From: Drosophila persimilis
Taxonomy: Eukaryota; Arthropoda; Insecta; Diptera; Drosophilidae
Direction of reading: 5' to 3'
DNA: 64,000 nucleotides
Assembly: GCF_003286085.1 (NCBI RefSeq)
Contig: NW_020825589.1
Coordinates: 1 to 64,000, forward strand
Under the pieces are notes generated by a model. It saw only the letters and a list, made by a program, of their open reading frames with translations. It had not been told where the DNA came from and made no database searches. Of this stretch, positions 11,700-21,555 are shown in pieces. Numbering within the stretch: the first letter of the stretch is position 1; each line of letters starts with the position of its first letter. Made by a program: the position numbers and the translations under genes.

Positions 11700-11759
11700 G
11701 ACACTGCATTTCCCCGGACAGAGCAAGTGCATTACCCTTGTCCGGGGTAATGCAGTGTC
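11700..11759. other. Strong hairpin in LoaA 5' UTR
   Basis: 21-nt arms (11700-11720 and 11739-11759) complementary at 20 of 21 positions, 18-nt loop. The arm core CCCCGGACA/TGTCCGGGG is GC-rich. It lies about 150 nt upstream of the ORF1 start on the element strand, inside the 5' UTR. Confidence 0.85.
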
Positions 11760-11815
11760 CATTGCCCAGCCGGCACCCTCGTGGAGGGTTCAGCTAGAGG
11801 GTTTTCGCCAGCCCT

Positions 11816-12010
11816 ATTACAAATAAGTTTAATAATTTCATTTGTGACAATTATTTTAGGATTACTAAGCTATAAAGCCATTAAATTTAAGAAACCTCTT
11901 AAGGGAATCACTGTTAAATGTATTAACCCCTAATAGAAGCAAAAGAGGATCCAACCTCAGCCACCGCAGATCCACAGTCAAGTCGAGGAATTCGCCTAAA
12001 TCTGGTAACA
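11816..12010 (+). pseudogene. Orphan errantivirus env C-terminus
   Basis: Plus-strand frame from about 11820: ISLIISFVTIILGLLSYKAI, a single membrane span, followed by a short basic tail and TAA near 11930. A Gln/Pro-rich extension reads on to another stop near 11995. Span plus short tail is what the transmembrane end of fly errantivirus envelopes looks like, and it differs from the env tail at 63750-63969, so it comes from another family. Nothing upstream of it survives because LoaA abuts. Confidence 0.5.
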
Positions 12011-12420
12011 TAAAGATATTCAGGCAGGCTCTGTTTTTCACTTACTTTTGAGGTTTACGTTTTCAGTCAAAACGTTTCGTTTTCGCTTTAAGGTGTTGTT
12101 GTTGTTGCCCTGGCCAATTTTTTCCGAGCCAAATTTGAGGTTGGGTTAAAATCAAATTATTTATAAAGAAAGCAAAAATTAAGTTATATAGGTATCAAGT
12201 TTATGTTAATGTAACTGTGGAGATAATGTTTTTTATCCCTGATCGGCGACTAATTATGACTCTCCAATACCGGCGATTTGAACGTGAGACGGATGAGGAT
12301 CTAACAGCAGCTAATTGGCGAGTCTCTATGTTATCAAGTTGACCTAAGAAGCGATCCATAACGGCCTCTGACATATACGATTGCTGTAGCTCAAAGAGCA
12401 ATTGAGCTCTTATAGCTCTT
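12011..12420. other. About 400 bp not assigned
   Basis: AT-rich, with a GTTGTTGTTGTTG run near 12096. A minus-strand open stretch (12201-12548) has no motif I recognise and partly overlaps DINE-1. It may be the 3' end of the element that left the env tail, but I see no LTR ends to prove it. Confidence 0.4.
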
Positions 12421-12872
12421 ACAATTGGCAAAACCGACCATGAAACCTGTGTGTTGGTGAGAGACAGAGTGAGAAAGAATGAAACTGTTTTCTTGATTCT
12501 GGCTATAATAATTATACGATCTGGTCCAGATATATAACATATAGTCATGCTCTACGATTCTGCGCTTTCAGTTTTCTCGTATCTTTGAAATTATGGATGT
12601 CACAGATTTTCGCCTTGTGTGGAGGCGGAAGTGGGCGGGGCAAAGCTTTGAAATATTCTCGTAACATTGACACATCACAGAAGTACGGATGTAAAACGTC
12701 GTTGCTCTAGCTCATTGAGCTAGAGCACTAGGCGCTGATAGGGACGGACAGACAGACAGGGCTTAATCGACTCGGCTATTGTCGGAAACGATTCCTTCTG
12801 GACTTTACACACATCCACTTTTACCAGAAATCTAATATACCCCAATACTCATTTTGAGAATTGGGTATAAAA
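12420..12872 (-). mobile_element. INE-1: DINE-1/INE-1 element, minus orientation
   Basis: Ends in GAATTGGGTATAAAA, the reverse complement of the TTTTATACCC start of the two plus-strand copies. It has the GGACGGACAGACAGACAGG block, CCACTTCCGCC-type blocks and TGAGCTAGAGCA-type repeats of the DINE-1 family of fly non-autonomous Helitrons. It is shorter than the other copies. No gene inside. Confidence 0.85.
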
Positions 12873-13033
12873 ACTAAGAATAATATCTAGCGAAGGTAAT
12901 TTAGAAGATAAATTCACCAAGTTCGAATTAATTATTTATACTTATAATCATGAAATCAAACATAATACCACGAATAGGACACCAGCAGATATATTTATTT
13001 ATGCAATCAGTCTGTCGGGTCAAGCAGCTTAAA
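12873..13033 (+). pseudogene. Errantivirus integrase C-part, diverged family G2
   Basis: Reads KLRIISSEGNLEDKFTKFE, then YNHEIKHNT and PADIFIYAIS without a stop. The homologous stretch of the array element (62350-62495) is clearly diverged from it by eye, while G1 just left of LoaA is almost identical to the array copies. So this is a different family, or one half of a recombinant. It is interrupted by BEL-C and resumes at 35444. Confidence 0.7.
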
Positions 13034-13464
13034 TATTTTAAATTATTGCCAGTGGTGCGGCCCAAAGGAAATGCATTTTGGTGTTGTCGTTTCCAATGCC
13101 CCCACAGCAAAGATCGTTTGCTACCGCATATGCGCATGCAGCGGAATTCTTTCGTCTCCTTATATCGCAATCTCTCGTACTCGGCTTAACAGCGTGCCCG
13201 AGCAGCTCTAACGCTTTCGGGCTATCATACGCTCTCGCTCGCGTCTAAGCTTGCTTCATAGGGCCCGGCAATTTAGCCCGCCAGCCCTTGCATGGGCAGT
13301 CTTGAGCTAACCGTCGCAGCTATCGTTCGCCCAGTCATCCCCATATGTACATACGCGATAAGTTGGTTTACCTTTGCAAATAAATTGTGAATTATAAACA
13401 GCCTCTAGACTTTTATTAACTTCAAATTACAACAGTTATTAAAAACGATTAATAGCTTAATATT
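13034..13464 (+). repeat. BEL-C 5' LTR
   Basis: Matches the 3' LTR at 35010-35443 over its whole length with scattered differences. It starts TATTTTAAATT instead of the TG seen in BEL-A and BEL-B; boundaries are good to a few bases. A likely polyadenylation signal (AATAAA) lies near 13379. Confidence 0.8.
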
Positions 13465-13482
13465 TGGTGACCCCGACGTGAT
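13465..13482 (+). promoter_or_regulatory. BEL-C primer-binding site
   Basis: TGGTGACCCCGACGTGAT directly after the 5' LTR, identical to the sites of BEL-A2 and BEL-B. Confidence 0.8.
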
Positions 13483-13858
13483 TGTGCAATAAATAATCCA
13501 TCAGGGCAATCACAAACTAATATAGCATTCAGAGATCTAAACTAATTGCCATCTCAACCAGTGTCATCGACCACATAAGTTATCCATACATATATACACC
13601 GGCCTCTCCTGCATATTCGGTAGTGCACGTAACTGTTGGCTTGCGCTTCTCTTTTCGGTCATCTTCCCAGTAGCCTTTGTATATACAGTTCGTACATAGC
13701 TGTAGCTTGCTGGGCTCGGTTCTTGTCGTCTATTGCTCGTGTTACTCTTTGCGATCATATACCCGCTAGAGACGTTGGTCTTCCTGCTAACGCTGCCGCT
13801 AGCATGGAAATTAATGCTGCTAACGAAATTCCAATGACCAGTGACCAAAACAGGGTGT

Positions 13859-14932
13859 CTTTTTATACCCGATACTCAAAATGAGTATTGGGGTATATTA
13901 GATTTGTGGTAAAAGTGGATGTGTGTAACGTCCAGAAGGAATCATTTCCGACCCTATAAAGTATATATATTCTTGATCAGCATCAATAGCCGAGTCGATT
14001 GAGCCCTGTCTGTCTGTCCGTCCGTCTGTCCGTCCCCTTCAGCGCCTAGTGCTCAAAGACTATAAGAGCTAGAGCAACGCTGTTTTGGATCAAGACTTCT
14101 GTGATATGTCACTGCTACAAAAATATTTCAAAACTTTGCCCCGCCCACTTCCGCCCCCACAAAGTACGAAAATCTGTGGCATCCACATTTTTAAAGATAC
14201 GTTATGACCATATCTTTTAGACTGCATAATCTGAATTGGATCGTATTATTATTATAGCCAGCATCAAGAAAACAATTTCATTTTTTCTCGCCCTGTCTCT
14301 CTCTAACACACACGTAGCATAGGCGGCTTTGCTTAGAGTAAAACATTAGCGCCTAGATCTCAGAGACTATAAAAGCTAGAGCAACCAAATTTGGTATCCA
14401 CACTCCTAATATATCAGACCGAGACGAGTTTGTTTCAAAATTTTGCCACACCCCCTTCCGCCCCCGCAAAGGATGCAAATCTGGGGATATTCACAAATCT
14501 CAGAGAGTATTAAGGCTAGAGTAACCAAATTTAGTGTCCGTACCCTGTTAGATGTCACTATAAAACGTATATCTCAAAATTTCGCCCAACCCCCTTCCGC
14601 CCACACAAAGAACGAATATCTGTTGCATCCACAATATTGCAGATTCGAGAAAACTAAAAACGCAGAATCATAGATAATGACCATATCTATCAGGTTTCTG
14701 AATCTGGATCAGATCAGATCATTTTTATAGCCAAAAGGAACAAATCAATTTGCAGTGGCTACGCAGCGCCAGACGTCACGCTCAGACTGATTTTCTGTCT
14801 CACTCGCACGCACTCTTTGTCGTGTCGTTTAATATTAGCGGCGTCTGCCGGAGGAGAGCCATACTGACTTAGTATCGGGTATAACCGTAGAGTTGCGGTG
14901 TCCGCAGCAACTCACAACGTTCCCCCTCGTTT
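13859..14932 (+). mobile_element. INE-1: DINE-1/INE-1 element inside BEL-C gag
   Basis: Starts TTTTATACCCGATACTC, carries the TCTGTCTGTCCGTCCGTC block and repeated CTATAAGAGCTAGAGCAAC and CCCACTTCCGCCC motifs, and ends near GTTCCCCCTCGTTT. The same two ends are found in the copy at 38444-39460. No target duplication is visible, as expected for Helitron-type insertion. No gene inside. Confidence 0.85.
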
Positions 14933-15344
14933 GAAGCTTAAGTCAACGGAATTATGCGAGAAAATAAAAAGGTTAGCTACCGCTTGGCAGAATGAGTCGT
15001 CGGACTGTGACTACTACATGCTCGTGGTAAAGCAAGAACAAGTCGAGAATTTGATCGAAACGAAATTCACAGTAGTTTGTGTGACATTTTTGAGTCACTT
15101 GCCAGCTCGCTGAAGGCGGCGATTATGAGGGAAATGCCTAAGAGTAGCGGCCGCATTCCGTTTCATTCTACCTTGGCTGGAGGAAACACTACGGTTGAGT
15201 TTGCCGGCTCGCAATTTTCTACCTCACCGTAGACAAGTAGCATCCCTGCCTCCTATACAATTGCCGACGTTTAGCGGCGGGTATGCAAACTGGACGGACT
15301 TCTATTCAATGTTTGCCACCATCATCGACAGCCATCCGGACTTA

Positions 15345-15358
15345 GGTTAGGTTAGGTT
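15345..15358 (-). repeat. LoaB-1 3' tail, AACCT-type
   Basis: GGTTAGGTTAGGTT on the plus strand between BEL-C gag sequence and the LoaB-1 3' UTR. Same repeat unit as the LoaA tail at 7304. Confidence 0.85.
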
Positions 15359-15490
15359 CAGGCGGTAGCCTGGGAGAGTGATGAAACCCACCCAAGCTCA
15401 CTTGGACCTATGGAAGGTCCGTTGTGGTGCCGCATGGGCGTGTGCCCCTTCCCAGTGCCTAGAAACCGTGGTGAAACAGGCTGTTGCAAA

Positions 15491-16264
15491 TTAAGGGCAG
15501 TCCCATCCGGAGGCTTGGATGAATCTGGACAAGGTCCCCGGTTTGATTTCGGACAGGTCCGAAATGTCTGTTAGGAAAGCAGCCCCGAGAAAACGAAGAC
15601 GACGATTTCCAAGGGCCGGGCAGTGGCAGAAGAAGTGGGGGACCGATTCCTCTTCTTCCTCGTCGCGACAACTCCTGCAGAAGTCGTTATGAGGGATTGA
15701 CAGTGTAGAGGCATGAGTGCCAATCTGCCAGTGTCCCGTAATGGCTCGAGTAACTGCAGAGCACTGTGCTCTGCTGAGCCTATACAGCTCGGCTGAGCGC
15801 TTCTTCGATCGATATGGCCATATCAATCTTGAGATTTTACAGGAAACTGATTGCTGCCATCTCCTATTGGCATTTTGCTCAAACAATTCGTGCGTGAGGA
15901 GCCTGCACGTAGCCAGAGGCATCGCTACCTGCTCCCTCTCCATAAGGAGAGGAATTGTAGTACCCTGCCTTGCTAGCTCGTCGGCGGCGTCGTTCCCCTC
16001 GATGTCCCTGTGGCCTGGGACCCATATAAGGAAGAGGTCTAACTGATCTGCGATCTCGTGCAGAGACCTGCGGCAGTCATTTACAGTCGCTGAGTTCGAC
16101 GATATTGAGCCTAGAGCTTTAATAGCTGCTTGGCTGTCCGAGAAAACGCACACTAAGTGCGTGTCTAGAAGTAGTTTGGAGACGATGGAAATGGCCTCCT
16201 TGATGGCTACAACCTCCGCTTGGAACACACTGCAGTGGTCCGGGAGCCTGAAGCAATGACTGCA
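15491..16264 (-). pseudogene. LoaB-1 RNase H and zinc region, behind a stop codon
   Basis: In the same frame as ORF2, directly after the TAG at 16267-16265. RNase H motifs are FQAEVVAIKEAI (Glu), CVFSDSQAAIKAL (Asp) and WVPGHRDIEGNDAADELA (His/Asp). The early Asp (YTDGSKLDG) lies upstream of the stop, in ORF2. A CCHC-like motif follows: CRSCRDEEEEESVPHFFCHC. Compared with LoaB-2, 15 nt are missing just after the stop, without changing frame. The domain would be made only if the stop is read through. Confidence 0.8.
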
Positions 16265-19069
16265 CTAGACTACGCCTCCCACGCGGCCGTCTAGCTTTGA
16301 GCCATCAGTATAGAAGTGAACCGCATTTGCGGGTCCTGGTTCGCCCATCTCCCAGTCCTCCCTAAGTGGGATTGATACCTGGAAAGGCGTCGAGAGGTGA
16401 TCACTAGGGACACAATAATCTGTCCTCTCTGGTACTTGCGGGTGTCTCGTCAGGATTCCCGAGTGCCCGACCGCGGACGCTTTCCACAGTCTGGCTTCTC
16501 TCATTCTGAGTGCGGAAAGTGTTGCCACTTTCTTTCCCATGAGATCTATGGGGAGGAGGTCCAGCACAGTATCCAGGGCTTCCCCTGGAGTAGTGCGTAG
16601 CCCGCCAGTTATGCATAGCTCTGCCATGCGTTGAACTCTGCTGAGTTTGTTGAGGCATGTCCTTTTGTCTAAGGCTGGCCACCATACTACCGCTCCATAG
16701 AGCATGATCGGTCGTATGATGGTGGTGTAAAGCCACCGAACTATATAGGGGGTCATTCCCCATCTTAGTCCGATGGCTTTCCTGCAAGTATAGAGGGCTA
16801 CTGTGGCCTTCTTTACTCTATCCTCTATGCTCAATTTCCAATCGAGCTTTCTATCGAGGATTAGACCAAGATACTTGGCGTTGTTGCTGAAGATTAGCGC
16901 TTCCCCACATAGTCTTGGGGGAATCAGTGCCGGGACTTTGTACTTCCTAGTGAAGAGCACCAGTTCCGTTTTAGACGGGTTGACGCCTAACCCGCATTTG
17001 TCTGCCCATTTTGACATCTTCATGAGAGTGCTTGTCAGGCACTCACACAGCGTCTGCGGGAATTTACCCGAGAATGCTATAGCAACATCGTCCGCATACG
17101 CCACCACGCGGCAGCCACCCCCCTCTATCTCCCGCAGCAGTTCGTTCACTGCCACGTTCCATAGGAGGGGCGAGAGGACTCCGCCCTGCGGGGTGCCTCT
17201 ACTGACAAATCTGGTGGACGTTGACGTCCCCAGTGATGCCTCAACCGTCCTGCATTGTAGCATCTGATCGATCAGGCTCACCGTCCGGGAGTCAACCCCC
17301 AGGTCCGTCAGTGCACCCGTGATGGCGGTCGGTAGGATGTTATTAAAGGCGCCTTCTATGTCCAGGAAGGCTACCAGGGTGTACTCCTTACAGTTGAGGG
17401 ACGCTTCTATGATCGATGTGATCGTGTGTAGGGCCGTTTCGGTGGATCTTCCTTTCCGATAGGCATGCTGGGAGTCTGAGAATAGACTAGGCGGAATATT
17501 TACCGTGAGATGCATCCCCAAAAGCCGTTCCATCGTCTTCAGAAGGAAGGACGATAGACTTATGGGTTTGAAATCTTTGGGGGCAGTGTGCGAGGGCTTG
17601 CCTGCCTTGGGGATGAAGACGACTTTGGTATGAAGCCAGGTTTCCGGGATATATCCATGGGAGAAGATTCCCTCGTATATCCTTTTGAGCCAATTAGTGC
17701 CTTTTTGTCCAGCGTGAATCAGTTGGGTAGGGATGGTGCCATCTGGTCCCGCGGATTTGTATGGTTTGAAGCTTTTTATTGCCCAGGAAATGTTCTCCTG
17801 GCTTAGCAGGTTCATGATACCACTTGAGGCAACGGAGGGAGCCGCGATGTAGTGTGGTCTGTTTTCATCGCAGCCGGGAAAGTGGGTGTTAAGGAGAAGA
17901 TTTAGCGACTCATTACTGGACGTTGTCCATGATTGGTCGGCGTTCTTCAGATAACCCAGAGTGGGTGTAGTCTTCGAGAGAACTTTGCGCAAGCGCGAGG
18001 GTTCCGAGTTATTCTCAATGTCGCTACAGAACTTACGCCATGAGGCGCGTTTGGTTTTCCTCAGTTCTTTATTGTAAACTGACAGACTGGCCTTGTAATC
18101 GGCCCAGTTCTGCTCAGCGTTTTCGGCCTTAGCTTTATTGAAGAGTCTTCGGGAGGCTTTCCGGAGTTCCCTCAGTTTCGGATTCCACCATTCAGGTTTC
18201 TTCCGGCCTCTGCTCTTGCTAGAGGGGCAGGATTTATCGAGCGCCTCATTGCAGGCGTCGGTAAATAGTTTAACAAGATGAGTCGTGGCTTCCCTGGAGA
18301 TCTCCTCCTCAGGTGGAGTCTCAGGGAGAACACGACAGAGATGGTCTGAGTACCGAGCCCAGTTTGTCCGCCTAAGGTTCCGAAATTGAGCTGGTCTCGG
18401 TAGTGAAAAAGAGAATACGGTTTCCACGTACCTGTGGTCCGAGAAGGAGTGCTCTTCCAGGACCCTCCAGGATACGATGTTCCCGTGTAGCTCATGAGAG
18501 GCAAGTGTGAGGTCCAGGACCTCCTTGCGGTTTTTAATAATGAAGGTGGGATCACTCCCCCTATTTAAAAGGACCATCTGAGTGGTCAGTAAATAGTTGA
18601 AAAGGTACTCACCCCTTTCGTTGGTGTCAGTGCTTCCCCACTGGCAGTGGTGTGCGTTGGCGTCGCATCGTACGATTAGGCCGGTGTCCTTGGCCTCGCA
18701 GTCTGTGATTAGCGCCCTGAGCGCCTGTGGAGGGGGGTCTGGTTGGTCGTGACCGATGTACGTGGAGCAGATTCTCAGTGAGCACCCCTGGCCTTTGAGG
18801 CTCACTGCTGTTTGGTCTTCATTACTGAAATTTGGGAGCAAAAATAAGTGCAAATCTCTTTTTGCAAGGATGCAGGTGCGAGTTTTACCTGCGGAGTCAG
18901 CTACGTATAGCTTATAGTCAGGAGTCCTCAGACCGGAGACCCTGTTTCCGAGGATCCAAGGCTCCTGAATGAGGACTATGTCGGCTCCACCCTTGGCTAG
19001 GTGGAGCAGGAGAGCAGCGCATGCTGCCTTACAATGGTGGAGGTTTATCTGCAGGAGTATCAGTGACAT
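16265..19069 (-). CDS. LoaB-1 ORF2, endonuclease-reverse transcriptase (ends at a TAG before RNase H)
   Basis: 934 codons open. Residues about 1-230 form the AP-endonuclease: LQINLHHCK, LIQEPWILGN, RCDANAHHCQWGSTD and SFSDHRYVE. RT follows with SAGPDGTIP, VVFIPKAGKPSH, DFKPISLSSFLLKTMERLL, AYRKGRSTETAL, palm A FLDIEGAFNN, RGTPQGGVLSP and the catalytic AYADDVAIAF. The protein ends in YTDGSKLDGRVGGVV, the start of RNase H, where a TAG stops it. The start ATG lies 41 nt upstream of the ORF1 end, in the +1 frame, as in LoaB-2. It would perform target-primed reverse transcription. All catalytic residues I looked for are present up to the stop. Confidence 0.9.
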   Translation of the reverse strand: MSLILLQINLHHCKAACAALLLHLAKGGADIVLIQEPWILGNRVSGLRTPDYKLYVADSAGKTRTCILAKRDLHLFLLPNFSNEDQTAVSLKGQGCSLRICSTYIGHDQPDPPPQALRALITDCEAKDTGLIVRCDANAHHCQWGSTDTNERGEYLFNYLLTTQMVLLNRGSDPTFIIKNRKEVLDLTLASHELHGNIVSWRVLEEHSFSDHRYVETVFSFSLPRPAQFRNLRRTNWARYSDHLCRVLPETPPEEEISREATTHLVKLFTDACNEALDKSCPSSKSRGRKKPEWWNPKLRELRKASRRLFNKAKAENAEQNWADYKASLSVYNKELRKTKRASWRKFCSDIENNSEPSRLRKVLSKTTPTLGYLKNADQSWTTSSNESLNLLLNTHFPGCDENRPHYIAAPSVASSGIMNLLSQENISWAIKSFKPYKSAGPDGTIPTQLIHAGQKGTNWLKRIYEGIFSHGYIPETWLHTKVVFIPKAGKPSHTAPKDFKPISLSSFLLKTMERLLGMHLTVNIPPSLFSDSQHAYRKGRSTETALHTITSIIEASLNCKEYTLVAFLDIEGAFNNILPTAITGALTDLGVDSRTVSLIDQMLQCRTVEASLGTSTSTRFVSRGTPQGGVLSPLLWNVAVNELLREIEGGGCRVVAYADDVAIAFSGKFPQTLCECLTSTLMKMSKWADKCGLGVNPSKTELVLFTRKYKVPALIPPRLCGEALIFSNNAKYLGLILDRKLDWKLSIEDRVKKATVALYTCRKAIGLRWGMTPYIVRWLYTTIIRPIMLYGAVVWWPALDKRTCLNKLSRVQRMAELCITGGLRTTPGEALDTVLDLLPIDLMGKKVATLSALRMREARLWKASAVGHSGILTRHPQVPERTDYCVPSDHLSTPFQVSIPLREDWEMGEPGPANAVHFYTDGSKLDGRVGGVV

Positions 19070-20443
19070 TCCTGAGGTCCACCTCCACCATTGTCCTGTC
19101 GTGGTCGCTCTCCGAAGAGTCCAACTCCTCCGCGACCCCGATGTGTTTGAGATCCCTAGTGAGATCGCTCACGTCTGAGACGTAACCATCTAAGATGTCA
19201 TCCGACACCACTGATGCCACGTCTGACACCGCAGGCTTGATCTCCATACTAGGGATCTCCGGGGGCTCCAGGTCTGGCTCGACCGTCGGCTGCATGCCTT
19301 TGGAGTCCGACTTGTACGGTACTACGACTACTTTCTTGTAGCCGTAGTCCAAAGCGCCCTCCGTGTCGTGGAGAAGTCTGACCGACTCCTCGTTCAGGAC
19401 GAGGATAATTTGGCGCCTCTGCCCGTTGCTCTCCTCTACTTTGGCCACCTTCCAATCGGCTGTGGGAAGGTGGGGGTTGCAGACCTGCAGAATCCGGAGA
19501 ATCTTATCCGGCTCTGCAGGCTTCGCCGAGACCCACGCTCTGGCCCTCGGCTTGCTGGGGATGTCCTCCCACTTCACGACCTCCAGCTGGGCTCCTGGGT
19601 AGACCTCCTTGAGCGACGCTACCGCCTTCGCGTAGAGGGCCGCCGAGCGAGCATCTTGGCAGGCGATGGCTTTCACCCTGCCTTGGTGCCACCCGGCGTC
19701 CTCACACTTGGGCGGTGGTCCTCCATTCTCCTCCAACTCCTGGAGGAAACGGTCTTGGAGCTCGTTTTCCACGAGGTGCCACTTGTCCCTAGGGATCTGT
19801 TCGTCTTTAGAGCCCCTGTCTAGGACTCCAATCAGGGTTTTTCCCCTCGCCACCTCGGCAAACGAGCGGTTGCTCAATGTCTTTGTCCTCTTGGCCTGTT
19901 GGGCTTGTGTGGCGGTGTCCTCCGCCGAGCGTTGCCGCTTGCTTGGGGCCTTGGCTGTGGCCTTGCCAGCTTTGGCTGGCTGGTAGTCGGGCAGGACTGT
20001 CTTGGCCCATCGCCGCGATTCGATTCCCTGGGCAGACGCCAGGAACACCGGGTCGTCGTTGCCCAGGATGAAGGCCGCACGTCTTTTGTCCTGAAACTTG
20101 GGCCTATCTTTCGAGGCAGAGGCGCCGCCTGCCGCGGTTGTCAAGGGGTTCCCGGTCCCAAGGGGTCCGCCAGCCGCGATATCGCTCTGCATGGTCGCCC
20201 CCCCCCGGTAACCGGGTCGCCCTTGGGGCCCCCCGACGTGGATTGGCCCGATTGGCTTTTCGGTCCTCTCCTCACAGCGCCTGCTGCCTCGAGACGGTGG
20301 ACCGACTTAGTCTCCTTCCCCGTCTTTTTGGGCACTGGTTTCCCAGATGCGTTTGTAGAGGGATGGTCTTTTCCCTCCGGCACTTTAGGAGGAGTGCCGT
20401 GCTCCTTTGCGGTGTTTTTTGTGTTTATGTTTAAATTTGGCAT
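19029..20443 (-). pseudogene. LoaB-1 ORF1, one frameshift
   Basis: Start chosen at the ATG at 20443 (MPNLNINTKNTAKE), since LoaB-2 has a clearly related N-terminus. The frame shifts at a nine-base C run on the plus strand (20198-20206) and continues as a 387-codon stretch to 19029. That part has a basic linker rich in Lys, Ala and Gln, then a domain with FAEVARGKTLIGVLDRG, ENGGPPPKCEDAGWH and PTADWKVAKVEE, which resembles DUF4780-type ORF1 domains of fly LINEs, and an acidic C-terminus. ORF1 proteins bind the element RNA. The domain name is from memory of the family and not searched. Confidence 0.75.
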
Positions 20444-21555
20444 ATTTGGTCCCACGAGTAGGCGGGAAGGGGTTAGTCGCCCGAGGCATAGCCCGCGTGC
20501 CCCGGGAAGCCTTATTAAAACTGGAGGTCGGCAGGTATCCAGAGTCCGCATATAAGCGACCGAGCACCCCCTCGGCCATGCATCCCTCGGCATATGACAG
20601 TGTCACCTTGGATTGGGGTTATTTCACTGAGAGTTTTCTTCTCTCCGCCCGACTACAATTAGCCAGCATCCTGGCAGAGACATGACCGTACCAGGACCTG
20701 TTTCCAGCCGCCCTCACGGGGAGAGTATAGCCGCACTTCCGCCGGTGTGTACAGTTACGGCGGGTGCCGGTTCGCTCGTGCCCACCTGTATCCTATGACG
20801 CGGAGCACAGTCGCCTTGGATCCAGGGCAAGCCATGAACCCGAGGCGCCCGTGCCCCTTTCCGAGTCTACAGTTGTGACGAGCCGACCCGACATCCGTTT
20901 ATCCCCCTATAGCACCCGACGGCTGACGGCCTTAACAAACAAAGAAAAGCTCCAGCATTTGCGTTCCTGTCTGCGGGATTCGGCATTGGAGACTGTTCGG
21001 TCGCTGGAAATCTCGGATGGCAATTATGCTGTGGCATTAGATTTTTTGGAAAACAGATTCAATAATCGGCGATTGGTCTTTCAGGCACACATCAATGAGA
21101 TCTTGGCGCTCCAGACTGTGGAACCTGGGTCAGTGGTCATGCTTCGGGAGCTTTCAGACAAGTTCAATTCACATATGCGCGCGCTCCATGGTTTGGGCCC
21201 CACTGAGCAGATCGCCGGATGCATCGTCGTGCAGGAACTTCTCCGAAAACTGGATCCAGCGAGCCAAGAGAAGTGGGAGGAACGATTCAACGACCCCGCA
21301 TTCGCAAACTTAATTCCGTCGTGGGAATCTATGGCCTCGTGCTTGGAGCAGCGATGCAGATCATTGGAGACGATGGACTTTTCTATGGCAAGCTATGCCA
21401 AAGCATAATAATTCTAGGTCCACATTGGTTTCAACGAACCAAACCGTAGCACGCTGCGCGCTGTGCAACGATGGTGCTCACGAGGTCCAGCACTGTCAGA
21501 AGTTTAAAGCGCTGACCCCCACAAATCGGCATAAAGAAGCCAAGCGGCTTTCGTT

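Larger units (their letters stand above)
7304..11815 (-). mobile_element. Non-LTR retrotransposon LoaA (APE-RT-RNase H LINE)
   Basis: Minus-strand LINE: 5' UTR (11552-11815), ORF1, overlapping ORF2 with endonuclease, RT and RNase H, and a short 3' UTR ending in four units of AACCT-type repeat. APE plus RNase H and an ORF1 of the DUF4780-like kind suggest the Loa clade of the I superfamily; the clade is not proven. Several frameshifts and a large deletion between RT and RNase H make it defective. It abuts errantivirus sequence on the 3' side and an env remnant on the 5' side. Confidence 0.8.
15345..20930 (-). mobile_element. Non-LTR retrotransposon LoaB-1, full length
   Basis: Minus strand: 5' UTR (20930-20444, about 490 bp, no gene seen), ORF1 (one frameshift), ORF2 (one stop), 3' UTR and an AACCT-type tail at 15345-15358. 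Its 5' end (GGCCGTCAGCC) matches the 5' end of LoaB-2 at 24317, which shows it is full length. CTTA at 15341-15344 and 20931-20934 is a possible short target duplication in BEL-C gag. This is the best-preserved LINE of its family here. Confidence 0.9.

Noticed and set aside
12201-12548. Minus-strand 115-codon frame
   Set aside because: Partly inside DINE-1, no motif, and composition like the surrounding non-coding sequence.
13861-14880. DINE-1 as a promoter or origin
   Set aside because: Repeated blocks and terminal hairpins are normal for the family; nothing here argues for another role.
7304-15358. GGTTA repeats as telomeric DNA
   Set aside because: Only three to four units, exactly at LINE 3' ends, in a Drosophila-like sequence.
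16803-20555. Plus-strand open frames over LoaB-1 (for example 16803-17267 and 19899-20555)
   Set aside because: They mirror the GC-rich minus-strand ORF1 and ORF2 and have no domain motifs.
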